Positions 35,352 to 45,529 of a stretch of DNA of 64,000 nucleotides are shown one piece after another. The translations under genes and the position numbers were made by a program. The DNA lies in contig CAVTQY010000001.1 of the NCBI GenBank assembly GCA_963736975.1, positions 1,240,001 through 1,304,000 on the forward strand, in the 5' to 3' direction. Position 1 is the first letter of the stretch, and the number at the start of each line of letters is the position of its first letter. The notes below the pieces were generated by a model. The model made no database searches. It worked only from the letters and a program-made list of their open reading frames with translations, and was not told the DNA's origin. Source of the DNA: CAVTQY01 sp963736975 (GTDB lineage: Bacteria > Pseudomonadota > Alphaproteobacteria > Acetobacterales > Acetobacteraceae).

Positions 35352-38142
35352 CTACCGTCGCCACCACCCGCGCTTCTTCTCCGCCGGTGGCTCCGGCTCG
35401 GCGCCGATAACGATCGGCTTCACCGCCGGCTCTGGCTCCCGGTCGTTGGCCGGGGTCGGTGGCTCGGCCGCTGGCGGTTCCTGCACCGCAACCCTCGGCC
35501 CGGCGACCGCGGACTCCGGCTCCGGAGCTGGCTCCGGAACAGGCTCCGGCGCGATATCGGCCACCGGCTCCTGTTCCGGCGGCGCCTCCAGAACCGGTAG
35601 TACCGGCTCACCAGCGGGACCGGAATCCGGCGCAGCAACCGGTTCGGACACGGCCGAACGCTGCTCGGCCTGGTCCAGCGCCTCGAAAATGTCGTAGCCG
35701 TGGCCGGCGAACGGGTCGGCAGGCGTCGGCCCGACATAGATCGGCGGCAGGTCCGGCTGATCGGCCCCGAGTTTCGCCACCGTCGAGAGATCCTCGTCCT
35801 CGTGGCGACGGCGGCGGCCGCCGCGATGACTGCGGCGCCGGCCGCGCGGGTCTTCCTCGGTCGACCCCGGAGCGGTACCCGAGTTCGACACGTTCGGGCA
35901 CGCCCTCGACATCCGGTTCGGCCGCCTCTTCCTCGCCAGCCGCGTCGGCAGGCAGGTCCGGTGGGGCTGCCTCGTCCCGGCGCCCACCCCGGCGACGGCG
36001 ACGGCGACGGCGGCGGCGGCGCTCGCTCTCCTCGGCGGTCTCGCCAGGCTCACTCGCCGCTACGGGTGCCTCCTCATTTTCCTGCACGCTTTCAGGTTCG
36101 GCGTCGGCTTGCACCGGCGGCGCCAGCGTAGCCCGACCGGCCTCCGCGGTGACCGGCAAAGTCTCGATGGGCGCTTGCGCGCGCACCCGCTCGATCTGGA
36201 ACTGTGTCGAGCCCAGTTCCGCATCCGGCTCGAACAACACCCGCATTCCCGTGCGGCTTTCGATCTCGTAGAGCCGTTCGCGCTTGTGGTTGAACACATA
36301 CATCGCCACGGCCGGCGCAACGCGTACCACGATTTCGGCGGCGCGGCGTTTCGCCCCCTCCTCCTCGATCCCCCGCAGCACGTGGATTGCCGCACTCTCC
36401 GTGCTGCGCACATGCCCCATGCCGCTGCAATGCGGACAGAGCACCAGGCTCGTCTCGGCAAGGCTCGGGCGCAGCCGCTGACGGCTCATTTCCAGCAGGC
36501 CGAAATGGCTGATATGGCCGACCTGGATGCGCGCGCGATCAACCTTCAGCGCCTCTTTGAGCCGTCGCTCGACCATGCTGTTGTGCTTGCGGCTTTCCAT
36601 GTCGATAAAATCGATCACGATCAGCCCGGCGAGGTCGCGCAACCTGATCTGCCGCGCCACCTCGTCCGCCGCTTCCAAATTCGTGCGCAATGCCGTTTCC
36701 TCGATGCCGCGCTCGCGCGTCGAGCGGCCCGAGTTGACGTCGATCGCCACCAACGCCTCGGCCTGGTTGATCACCAGATAGCCGCCCGAGCGAAGCTGCA
36801 CGGTCGGGCTGAGGATCGCGTCGAGCTGCGCATCGATTTGGTGGCGCGCAAACAGCGGCACGCCGCCATCGCGCCAGAGCTGCACTTTTTTGACGTGGCT
36901 CGGCATCAGCATGCGCATGAAATCGCGTGCCGCCTTCCAGGCCTCCTCGCCATCAACGATGATCTCGTCGATATCGCGCGAATAAAGATCGCGGATCGCG
37001 CGCTTGATCAGGTTGGCTTCCTCGTAGATCAGCGCCGGAGCGACCGAGCGCATCGTGTGCTCGCGGATATCGTCCCACAGCCGCAGCAGGTACTCGCAGT
37101 CGCGCTTGATCTCCGGCTTCGGCCGGTTCGCCCCGGCCGTGCGCACGATCAGGCCCATGCCCTCGGGAAGGTCGAGCTCCGCCATAACCTCCTTGAGGCG
37201 TCGGCGGTCGGCCGCGGAGGTGATCTTGCGCGAGATGCCGCCTCCGCGCGGAGAGTTAGGCATCAACACGCAGAACCGCCCGGCAAGCGAGATATAGGTG
37301 GTGAGCGCTGCCCCTTTGGTGCCGCGCTCTTCCTTGACCACCTGCACCAACAGGATTTGCCGGCGCTTGATCACTTCCTGGATTTTGTAATTGCGATGGA
37401 AACGGATCGACGGACGGCGCTCCCGCGAGTCCTCGAGCGTGTCCATCTCGCCGCCGATCGTTTCCGGCGGCGGCAACTCCTCGATGTGATCCTCGCGTTC
37501 CTCTTCGTCGGTATCGGAAGGCGGCGATCCCTCCGTCTCCGCCGATTGAGCGGCGTACTCGATCACCAGTTCCGGCGTGCCGCCCGACTCATCCATCGCC
37601 TCGGCCTCCACGGCGATCTGGGTTTCGGCGGGTTCGCTGGGTCCGCTGCGTGAGTCGGTATCGATCGCAAGCGCCTGAGCGCCTTCCTGAGCGCTTTGGG
37701 GCTCCACCTCCGAAGCGCTATGGCCATCAGCGGCGTCGTCCGCAGTGGGTTCCGAAATCTCCGCCGCGCTCGGGGGATCGCTGGTGTCACCGGTCTCGGG
37801 CTGGAACGCGGCCTGCTCGGCCTCCTGATCCTCCTCCGCCTGGGCGCGGCGCGCCTCCTCCGCCTGCTGCTCCAGCAGGCGCTGCCGGTCGGCAACCGGT
37901 ATCTGATAGTAGTCGGGGTGGATCTCGTTGAACGCCAGAAAGCCGTGGCGGTTACCACCGTATTCGACGAAGGCCGCCTGGAGGCTCGGCTCTACCCGGA
38001 CCACCTTGGCGAGATAGATATTGCCTTTGAGCTGTTTCTTGGTGGATGTCTCGACGTCGAAATCTTCGATTCGGTTACTGTCCAGCACCACGACGCGGGT
38101 TTCTTCCGCGTGCGTGGCATCGATGAGCATGGGTTTGGTCAT
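35352..38142 (-). CDS. rne: Ribonuclease E (with a one-base frameshift near the C-terminus)
   Basis: RNase E/G endoribonuclease, about 929 residues if one extra base is removed. The S1 RNA-binding domain is interrupted by a long acidic insert (about 95-235), common in Alphaproteobacteria. The catalytic core has VAIDVNSGRSTRERG and LIVIDFIDMESRKH with the Mg2+ aspartates; LCPHCSGMGH is the zinc link. A run of about eleven Arg near 720 begins the disordered scaffold for degradosome partners. Reading frame 0 degenerates after residue ~755, while the neighbouring frame continues with an acidic/Pro-rich tail and the usual KKRGWWRR end. The switch lies near 35860-35890; the GG at 35874-35875 is a good candidate for the extra base. 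Confidence 0.9.
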
Positions 38143-38566
38143 TCAGTCGTGAGCTCCGGTGCGCCACCCGGATCTGCGGCGCCCAGGATGGGGCGCAGGC
38201 CGTCGGGCGGCTGAATGGTGCGAAAAAGGGGCGTGCCGGCGGCGGGAACACGTCGGACGCGCGGCTGCCATAGCCCGCTCCGCGGGTGCGGAGGCGAGGT
38301 CTGGCTGGCGCTGCGGTCGTCATCGTCCGAACATCGGTCCTTGGGCAGGCGGGTCGGCCCCGGCGCGCTCTGCTGCGCGGCACGGGCAGCGACGGCGCAC
38401 AAGCGAGCGCGGAACCCCTCCGGACCTCTTACGCCGGGTGCAACGGGCAACCGCAATCACCGGCCAGGGCCCAAAAACGCTGAAACGTCTCCGGACGCCG
38501 ATCGCCGAGCAAGCCCAACATGGAGCAAACCCCGCCGCGCCGCAAGAAGAGCCTCCGGCGCCTACC
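38143..38566. other. Gene-free stretch upstream of rne
   Basis: 424 bases between the maeB stop (38567) and the rne start. No reading frame in it looks like a gene. Its length fits a long rne leader, which in other bacteria senses RNase E activity and autoregulates rne; I could not draw a convincing structure by eye. Confidence 0.4.
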
Positions 38567-40856
38567 TCATCGCGCTGCCGCCTGATAGGCGGCCAGGCAA
38601 GCCATATCGACGATCTGGCTCACCGAAGAGTCCATCTGGATGATCTGCACCGGATGGGTCAGCCCGATCAGCAACGGCCCGATCGCCGTGCCGCCCACGA
38701 TGTGCGGGGTCAGCCGGGAGGTGATGTGGGCCGAATGCAGCCCCGGCATGATCAGCACATTGGCCGGGCCGGTCAGACGGCAGAACGGATAAAGCGCCCG
38801 CAGCTCCGGCTCCAGGGCAACATCGGGGCTCATCTCCCCATCGGTACTCGAAATCGACCCCCCGCCGATCGAGGATCTCGATCGCGTCGCGCATAACGGC
38901 GGCAGCCGGATGCATGGCAGCACCGAAGGTGGTATGGGACACCAGCGCGACGCGCGGTTCATGTCCGAAATGCCGTGCCGTCGCCGCAGCGCCGACCGCA
39001 ATCTGCGCCAATTGTTCGGCATCCGGGCGGAAGGTCATCAGCGTGTCGGCAATGAACAGCGTGCGCCCCCGCAGCCCGGCGAGTAGCGTCAGCCCGAAGG
39101 CGGTGTGCTCGGGCGCCGGTTCGATCGCCTGCGCGATATCCTCCAGGCAGACTTGGTTCGAGCGGGTCAGCCCGGTCACCATCGCATCGGCATCGCCGGT
39201 CGCTACCATGGTGGCGGCGAACACGTTGCGGTCCTGGTTGACCATGCGCTGGCAGTCGCGCTGCAGATAGCCGCGGCGCTGCAGGCGCCGGTAAAGGAAC
39301 TCCACGTATTTTGGATTGGCGCTGGACAGCCGCGCGTTGTGGATTTCGATACCCTCGATCACGCCAAGCCCAAGGCTGTCCATCGTCGCCCGAACCCGCT
39401 CCTCGCGGCCAATCAGCACCGGCTGGCCATAGCCCGCATTCCGATAAGCCACGGCGGCGCGCACCACCGTCTCCTCCTCGCCCTCGGCGAAGACGACGCG
39501 CTTAGGGTTGTTGCGCACGCTCTCCATGATGCGGTCGAGGGCCCCGGCAGTGGGATCCATCCGACCGGACAACGCCCGGGCGTAAAGTCGCAGATCATCG
39601 CAGGGCTTGCGCGCGACGCCGCTGTCGATCGCCGCCTTCGCCACCGCCGGAGGCACCCAGGAGATCAGCCGCGGGTCGAAGGCGTTCGGGATGATGTAGT
39701 CGGCGCCGAACGTCAGCCGCCGGCCCGCCGAGGCGGTGTGCACCTCATCCGGCACGTCCTCGCGGGCGAGCTTGGCGAGCGCCTCGGCCGCGGCGATCTT
39801 CATCGCATCGTTGATGGTGCTCGCGCGCACATCCAGCGCACCCCGGAAAATGTAGGGAAATCCCAGAACGTTGTTGACCTGATTGGGGTAGTCGCTACGC
39901 CCGGTGGCAATGATGGCGTTCGGCCGGGCCGCGCGTGCTTCCTCCGGCGTGATCTCCGGATCGGGGTTCGCCATGGCGAAGATGATCGGCCGCCGCGCCA
40001 TGCTGCCCACCATGTCCTTGGTGAGCGCGCCTTTGACCGAGAGGCCGAAGAACGCCTCCGCCCCATCGAGCGCTTCGGCCAGCGTGCGGGCCCGGGTGGC
40101 GACCGCATGCGCCGACTTCCACTGATTCATGCCCTCGTGTCGGCCCTGATAGACTACGCCCTTGGTGTCACAGAGCGTGATATGCTCTGGACGCATGCCC
40201 ATCGCCTTGAGCAACTCGACGCAGGCGATCGCGGCCGCGCCGGCGCCGTTGACGACCAGTTTTGTCTCCCGCAGGTCGCGGCCGGTGAGATGGCAGGCAT
40301 TGATCAGCCCAGCCGCGGCAACGATCGCGGTGCCGTGCTGGTCGTCATGGAACACCGGGATATCCATCAGCTCGCGCAACCGCTGCTCGATCACGAAGCA
40401 CTCGGGCGCCTTGATGTCCTCCAGATTGATACCGCCGAAACCGGGGCCAAGATAGCGCACCGCATTGACGAACTCGTCCACGTCCTCAGTGCCGATTTCC
40501 AGGTCGATGCCGTCCACATCGGCGAAGCGCTTGAACAGCGCAACCTTGCCCTCCATCACCGGTTTCGACGCGACCGCCCCCAGGTTGCCCAGTCCCAGCA
40601 CCGCTGTGCCGTTTGAGATCACGGCGACCATGTTGCCTTTCGTGGTGTAGTCGTAAGCCAGCCCCGGATCGCGCGCGATGTGCAGGCAGGGCACTGCGAC
40701 ACCCGGCGAATAGGCCAGCGACAGGTCGCGCGCTGTAGTCAGCGGTTTGCTGATACGCGTCTCCAGCTTGCCAGGCCGCCCGGAGGCGTGCAGAGCCAGT
40801 GCTTCCTCGGCGGAAACGCGCGCGGTTCGGGTATCGAGGCTGCCGCCATCGGCCAT
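38567..40856 (-). CDS. maeB: NADP-dependent malic enzyme, MaeB hybrid type (one-base frameshift)
   Basis: About 762 residues once an extra base is removed. It oxidatively decarboxylates malate to pyruvate with NADP. N-terminal malic domain: YSPGVAVPCLHIARDP, YTTKGNMVAVISNGTAVLG and VVNGAGAAAIACVELL. The C-terminal third is a phosphotransacetylase-like domain typical of MaeB, which senses acetyl-CoA (VVFAEGEEETVVRAAV, TRSNQVCLEDIAQAIEP). Frame 0 reads DFEYRWGDEP, whereas the family has FEYDGEM; dropping one base at 38843-38844 restores DGEMSPDVAL through LAAYQAAAR and its stop at 38567. ATG 40856 follows GGGGGAG. Confidence 0.92.
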
Positions 40857-40960
40857 CAATTGTCTCCCCCCGACAACTCAGTTCTGCCGCCATGATGGGG
40901 GGGAATTGTGAAGGAGGAAAGCGCCTCGATTCTGGGAGGGTTGTGCATCAGGCGCCAAAT

Positions 40961-40987
40961 GTGTATATGTTCAGTGATATCTTACAC
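40961..40987. promoter_or_regulatory. Candidate VapBC operator/promoter
   Basis: An AT-rich patch in otherwise GC-rich DNA with inverted ends GTGTA (40961-40965) and TACAC (40983-40987) and inner TAT/ATA. It lies 13-39 bases before vapB, where VapB-VapC complexes usually bind to repress their own promoter. Confidence 0.35.
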
Positions 40988-40999
40988 CTGAGGGCGACC

Positions 41000-41203
41000 A
41001 TGCGCACCAACATTGATCTGGATGATCGCCTGATCGGCGAGGCTATGGCCGTCGCCAAGCTGCCGACCAAGAAGGCCACAGTGGAAGAAGCACTGCGCCG
41101 GATGATCCGCGCCGAGCGGCAGCGGGAGGCCATCGCCGGCATGCGCGGCCTCGGTTGGGAAGGCGATCTCGACGCCATGCGCGAGACACGTCCGCGCGGA
41201 TGA
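41000..41203 (+). CDS. vapB: Type II antitoxin VapB
   Basis: 67 residues of the VapB_antitoxin type: MRTNIDLDDRLIGEAMAVA followed by KKATVEEALRRMIR, the ribbon-helix-helix-like DNA-binding part, then a tail with LGWEGDLDAMRE that wraps the toxin. Its stop overlaps the vapC start (ATGA), the usual arrangement for a coupled toxin-antitoxin pair. Confidence 0.88.
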   Translation: MRTNIDLDDRLIGEAMAVAKLPTKKATVEEALRRMIRAERQREAIAGMRGLGWEGDLDAMRETRPRG

Positions 41204-41591
41204 TCCTGGTCGATAGTTCGGTATGGATCGCCAACCTCCGGAACATCGAGACTGAGAGCGTTCGCAAGTTGCGACGCCTTGATCCCGACAGCGAGCCGAT
41301 CGTCGTCGGAGACCTTATCATGATGGAGGTCCTCATGGGGGCTCGCAATGAAATGCAGGCCACCCGACTGCGGACCTATATGCGCATGTTCCCCCTCGTT
41401 CGCCTGATGGATACCGACCTGGCGGAGGAAGCGGCGCGGAACTTCCGCGCCTTGCGACGGATGGGGATCACCATCCGGCGGGGCATCGATATGGTCATCG
41501 GCACTTACTGCATTCGTTACCGACACACCCTCCTGCACGACGACCGGATTTCGTCCCGATGCAGGAGCATCTGGGTCTGTCGGTGCTATGA
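41200..41591 (+). CDS. vapC: Type II toxin VapC, PIN-domain ribonuclease (one-base frameshift)
   Basis: PIN-domain RNase that would cleave RNA when free of VapB. Three acidic residues are in frame: D of ILVDSSVWIA, E of LIMMEVLMG and D of RGIDMVIG. The expected end LLHDDRDF...LGLSVL is in the next frame: the sequence reads CGGATTTC where CGGGATTTC would give DRDF, so one G of a GGG is lacking at about 41546. With it restored the protein has 130 residues and stops at 41591, normal for VapC. As given, translation runs on through 41871 across the antisense permease gene. Confidence 0.8.
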
Positions 41592-41629
41592 CCGGCCCTG
41601 CGCGCTAAGCTGTCGTCAACTCCGCCGCG

Positions 41630-42343
41630 TCAGGCCTGGCCTCCGATCGGGAAAACCACCCGACGGCAGGCCGTATTCACAAGCAGCGCAGTGCCGCCGT
41701 AATAGGCGAACAATCCCGAACCGAACAGGAAATAACCGCCAATCTGTGCGGCATGGGCCCAGGGCCCGCTATGGGTGTTCGCGAGGAACGGCAACCCGCC
41801 CAGACAATAGCCGATGGTGGTGCAGATCAGGACAAGTATCACTACAACGTTCATCTGCGTGGCCGCAATAAACAAGGAGAACGCGATATAGGCGAAGGAT
41901 TCGATGAGACATCCCTCCAGCACCGAGGCCGCCCCGCCGTCCGGGAGAACGCCCCGGAGCTGACATAACAGCATGATCCCCCGGGTGAGGTTGAATGCAC
42001 CAAAAGAACAGAAGGCAGTAGCGAAAAACGTATTGTTGCGGCGGAACAGAAACAATCCGGCTATAAACAGAACTAAGCCGGAATATGTCAGCAACTCCGG
42101 GAACAAGAGATTGAGCTGTTGTTGCGGCTGCAGATTCGATTGAAACAATCCGGTGATCCAGGCGCCCGTTGCGAAAGCCCACATGCCCAGGGTTGCCGAA
42201 TCGCCAAAAGACGCGATTGCCCGGCCTTGGATGCCCTCGATCGTCTCGCCGTCGAGGTGCGAGAAGACCGGCCCGCCCTTTGTCGAGACGCCATGCATGG
42301 ACGCGGACGGCACCTCCCGATGCTGGTGTAAAGTGTCGTTCAT
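41630..42343 (-). CDS. GPR1/FUN34/YaaH-type acetate uptake transporter
   Basis: 237 residues with six membrane helices. The family motif (N)PAPLGL region appears as DSATLGMWAFATGAW, and the later segments FFATAFCSFGAFNLTRGIML and IESFAYIAFSLFIAATQMN match the SatP/YaaH pattern. Family members take up acetate or succinate with protons. Start ATG 42343 with GGGGAG upstream; a GTG in the same frame 21 bases earlier lacks a site. Near maeB, kdsA and vapBC, but not in an operon with them. Confidence 0.8.
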   Translation of the reverse strand: MNDTLHQHREVPSASMHGVSTKGGPVFSHLDGETIEGIQGRAIASFGDSATLGMWAFATGAWITGLFQSNLQPQQQLNLLFPELLTYSGLVLFIAGLFLFRRNNTFFATAFCSFGAFNLTRGIMLLCQLRGVLPDGGAASVLEGCLIESFAYIAFSLFIAATQMNVVVILVLICTTIGYCLGGLPFLANTHSGPWAHAAQIGGYFLFGSGLFAYYGGTALLVNTACRRVVFPIGGQA

Positions 42344-42527
42344 CAGATCGCTCCCCTGAGCCACAGTGCCTGCATTCAGAAAACCAATCGCGACGAGCCG
42401 TTGCGGCCTCGCGTGGTGGGAAACCGGCTGCGGTACCTCACGATGAGGAGAGAGATGCTGGACCAGAAGCTTGCTCTCCCAGGAGCACGGGCCCTAAGAA
42501 ACGCTCGGCAACAGGAGTTTGCATCGC

Positions 42528-43358
42528 GTGAACCGTGTCGTCCGGGTGGGCGGGATCGAAATCGCCAACCACGATCCGTTTGTCCTGATCGCCGGCCCGT
42601 GCCAGATCGAATCGCGCGGCCATGCGCTCGAGGTCGCCGCCGAGCTCAGGCGGATATCGGTCACGACGGGCGTGCCGGTGATCTATAAATCGAGCTTCGA
42701 CAAGGCTAACCGGACCAGCGCCAAGGCGGCACGCGGCGTGGGGATGACGCAGGGTCTCGCGATCCTCGCTGAAGTGCGCGAACGCACCGGGTTACCGGTG
42801 CTGACAGACGTGCATGCGCCGGAGCAGTGCCAACCCGCCGCCGAAGCAGTGGACGTACTGCAAATTCCGGCCTTCCTGTGCCGACAGACCGACCTGCTGC
42901 TGGCCGCCGGTAACACCGGGCGCGCCATCAACGTGAAGAAAGGGCAATTCCTGGCACCCTGGGACATGGCCAACGTCGCCGCAAAAATCGCCGACACTGG
43001 GAACCACAATATTTTGCTGTGCGAACGCGGCGCCAGTTTCGGCTACAACATGCTGGTAACCGACTTCCGTGCCCTGCCCATCATGGCACGCACCGGCTAC
43101 CCGGTCGTGTTCGACGCCACCCACTCGGTGCAACTCCCCGGTGGCCAGGGCACCTCATCCGGCGGCCAGCGGGAATTCGCGCCGGTGTTGGCGCGCGCCG
43201 CCCTCGCAGTGGGCGTGGCCGCCCTGTTCATCGAAACCCATCCCGACCCCGACCACGCCCCAAGCGACGGGCCGAACATGGTTCCATTGCGAGCAATGCC
43301 CGCGCTGGTCAGGGAGCTTCAGGCGTTCGATGGCCTTGCGAAACAGAAGCGAGACTAA
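42528..43358 (+). CDS. kdsA: 3-deoxy-8-phosphooctulonate synthase
   Basis: 276 residues. It condenses PEP with arabinose 5-phosphate to Kdo 8-phosphate, the first step of the Kdo pathway for lipopolysaccharide. Motifs: FVLIAGPCQIESRGHALE, YKSSFDKANRTS, VKKGQFLAPWDMANV and FDATHSVQLPGG. The GTG at 42528 lies 10 bases after AGGAG and matches the family N-terminus; a TTG 9 bases earlier would leave only 1 base of spacing. Confidence 0.94.
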   Translation: MNRVVRVGGIEIANHDPFVLIAGPCQIESRGHALEVAAELRRISVTTGVPVIYKSSFDKANRTSAKAARGVGMTQGLAILAEVRERTGLPVLTDVHAPEQCQPAAEAVDVLQIPAFLCRQTDLLLAAGNTGRAINVKKGQFLAPWDMANVAAKIADTGNHNILLCERGASFGYNMLVTDFRALPIMARTGYPVVFDATHSVQLPGGQGTSSGGQREFAPVLARAALAVGVAALFIETHPDPDHAPSDGPNMVPLRAMPALVRELQAFDGLAKQKRD

Positions 43359-43382
43359 CCAGCAGAGTCGAAGAAAAGGCGC

Positions 43383-44300
43383 TCAAAGTCCGACAAGGTC
43401 TTGCGCGAACTCAGTCGGATCGAACGGGCGCAGGTCGCTCGCTTTCTCGCCCACGCCGACCGCATGCACCGGCAGACCGAACGTCTCCGCCAGCGCGATG
43501 ACGATGCCCCCGCGCGCGCTGCCGTCCAGCTTGGTGACGATCAGGCCGGTGACATCCACCATCTCCTTGAACACCTTCACCTGCTGAATCGCGTTCTGGC
43601 CGGTGGTTGCATCCAACACGAGCAGCACCGAATGCGGCGCGGTCGGGTCCTGCTTGCGCATGACACGGATGATCTTCGTCAGCTCGTCCATCAGCACGGA
43701 CTTGTTGTGCAATCGGCCGGCGGTATCGATCAGCAGCACATCGGCCTTACCGGTGGCGCGTTTTAGGCCGTCGAAGGCGAGGCCCGCCGCGTCCGCGTTG
43801 GGCGGCCCGGCGATCACGGCGCAACCGGTGCGCTGACCCCAGACCTGCAACTGCTCCACCGCTGCGGCGCGGAAAGTATCGCCAGCAACTATTATCGGTT
43901 CGAGGCCTTGCTCGCGGTATTGCTGCGCCAGCTTGCCGATCGTCGTGGTCTTGCCGGTGCCGTTCACGCCCACCACCAGCACCACATGTGGTTTGCGGGA
44001 GGGATCGAGCTCCAGCGGACGAGCGACCGGCGCCAGAATCGGGGCGATCTCCTCGGCCAGCGCTTCCTTGATCTCCTGATCGGTGACCTCCTTGCCGAAG
44101 CGGCTGCGGCGGAAGGCGGCGATCACCCGCGCCGCCGCCTCGGTGCCGAGATCGGCGGAGACCAGCAGGTCCTCCAGCTCCTCCAGCGCCGCCTCGTCCA
44201 GCCGGCGCTTGCGGAACACCTCGGTGATACCGCCGCCGAGCTTCTGCGTGCTCCGCGACAGACCTTCCTTGAGCCGGGAGAAGAAGCCGCCCAGCGCCAT
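43383..44300 (-). CDS. ftsY: Signal recognition particle receptor FtsY
   Basis: 305 residues, the short form without the acidic A domain. GTPase motifs: GVNGTGKTTTIGKLA (P-loop), DTFRAAAVEQL, DTAGRLHNK and TKLDGSARGG. Together with Ffh it delivers ribosomes making membrane proteins to the translocon; it acts at the cytoplasmic membrane. The upstream open frame is longer, but the ATG at 44300, which overlaps the mtaB TGA by one base (TGATG), starts MALGGFFSRLKEGLSRS, an amphipathic start usual for FtsY. Third gene of dapF-mtaB-ftsY. Confidence 0.94.
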   Translation of the reverse strand: MALGGFFSRLKEGLSRSTQKLGGGITEVFRKRRLDEAALEELEDLLVSADLGTEAAARVIAAFRRSRFGKEVTDQEIKEALAEEIAPILAPVARPLELDPSRKPHVVLVVGVNGTGKTTTIGKLAQQYREQGLEPIIVAGDTFRAAAVEQLQVWGQRTGCAVIAGPPNADAAGLAFDGLKRATGKADVLLIDTAGRLHNKSVLMDELTKIIRVMRKQDPTAPHSVLLVLDATTGQNAIQQVKVFKEMVDVTGLIVTKLDGSARGGIVIALAETFGLPVHAVGVGEKASDLRPFDPTEFAQDLVGL

Positions 44301-45529
44301 CAGGCGGCCTCCGCCAGCAGCCCGTCCGCGTCGGCCCCGGTGACCCGCGCGGCGAGCAGCAGTGCCGGCTCGGCGGGTGCCGTCAGCCGGACGGGAGCGA
44401 AATGCTCCGAGTGGCCGCGGTCGCGGGTTTCCGTCAGCAGGGCGATGCGGCACCCGAGCTGAGCCGCGTAGAAGCGTATGGCGGCGGCTCGCCCGGCATC
44501 GCGCAGGCGGGCGGCTCGCTCCCGGCGCAGCGGCTTTGGTACCCCCGGCATCCGGGCAGCCGGCGTCCCCGGCCGCTCGCTGTAAGGAAAGACATGCAGG
44601 AAGGGCAGCTCGGCCGCGGTGACGAAATCCAGCGTCTCGCGGAACAAGACGTCGGTCTCGGTCGGGAAGCCCGCGATCAGGTCGGCGCCCACCGCGATGC
44701 CGGGCCGCAGCGCGCGGGCGCGGTCGATTACGGCGCGCGCCACAGCCGCGCTATGCCGGCGCTTCATGCGCTTGAGTATCAGGTCGCTGCCCGCCTGCAG
44801 CGAGAGATGCAGATGCGGCAGCAAGCGTGCCTCGTCGCCGAGCAGGCGCCAGAGATCGTCGTCGATCGCGGCCGGGTCGAGCGAGGAGAGCCGCAGCCGA
44901 GGCAAGTCGGGCACCAGCGCCAACAGCCGGCGAACAAGCTGGCCGAGGCTGGGCCGTCCGGGCAGGTCGGCGCCGTAGCTGGCAATGTCCACGCCCGTCA
45001 GCACCAGCTCCTGATAACCCGCGGCCACCAGTGCCCCCGCATGCGCCACCACCACCCCAACCGGGACGCTGCGGTTGGGGCCGCGGCCGAACGGGATGAC
45101 GCAGAACGTGCAGCGATGGTCGCAGCCCTGCTGCACCTGCACGAATGCGCGCGTTCGGCCGGCGAAATCAGTGACCAGATGCGCGCAGGTGTCGCGCGCC
45201 GCCATGATGTCGGAGACCGCCGTCCCGGCCTCCGGCGCCCAGCTTTCGGGTCGCAGCTTTTCGGCGTTGCCGAGCACGCGGGATACGCCCGGCAGTGCGG
45301 CCCAGGCATCCGGCGTGATCTGCGCGGCGCAGCCGGTGACGACGATGCGTGCGCCGGGATGCGAGCGCGCAACTCGGCGGATCGCCTGCCGCGCCTGGCG
45401 TTCAGCCTCGGCAGTCACCGCGCAGGTGTTGACGATAACCGTGTCGTTCAGCCCCGCTGTATGCTCCCGGATGACCTCGCTCTCATAGGCGTTGAGCCGG
45501 CAACCGAAGGTGATGATCTCGGCTGTCAT
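44300..45529 (-). CDS. mtaB: tRNA t6A37 methylthiotransferase MtaB
   Basis: 409 residues. It adds a methylthio group to t6A37 of tRNAs that read ANN codons. Cluster 1 Cys: TFGCRLN, VNTCAV, VTGCAAQ; radical SAM cluster: QGCDHRCTFCVIP; C-terminal TRAM-like part near 360 on. The start overlaps the dapF stop by four bases (ATGA), so the open frame that extends upstream is not used. The trio dapF-mtaB-ftsY is common in Alphaproteobacteria. Confidence 0.93.
   Translation of the reverse strand: MTAEIITFGCRLNAYESEVIREHTAGLNDTVIVNTCAVTAEAERQARQAIRRVARSHPGARIVVTGCAAQITPDAWAALPGVSRVLGNAEKLRPESWAPEAGTAVSDIMAARDTCAHLVTDFAGRTRAFVQVQQGCDHRCTFCVIPFGRGPNRSVPVGVVVAHAGALVAAGYQELVLTGVDIASYGADLPGRPSLGQLVRRLLALVPDLPRLRLSSLDPAAIDDDLWRLLGDEARLLPHLHLSLQAGSDLILKRMKRRHSAAVARAVIDRARALRPGIAVGADLIAGFPTETDVLFRETLDFVTAAELPFLHVFPYSERPGTPAARMPGVPKPLRRERAARLRDAGRAAAIRFYAAQLGCRIALLTETRDRGHSEHFAPVRLTAPAEPALLLAARVTGADADGLLAEAA

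Noticed and set aside
35990..36030. CGG/CGC-rich run as a simple repeat
   Set aside because: It encodes the arginine-rich linker usual in RNase E.
36109..37653. 514-codon frame antisense to rne
   Set aside because: No family features; rne motifs on the other strand are clear.
38139..38456. 105-codon frame upstream of rne
   Set aside because: Arg/Pro-rich, no site; lies in the likely rne leader.
39105..40616. 503-codon frame antisense to maeB
   Set aside because: Shadow frame, His/Arg-rich, no homology.
44301..44453. Long N-terminal extension of ftsY
   Set aside because: Lies in mtaB coding sequence; ATG 44300 is the coupled start.
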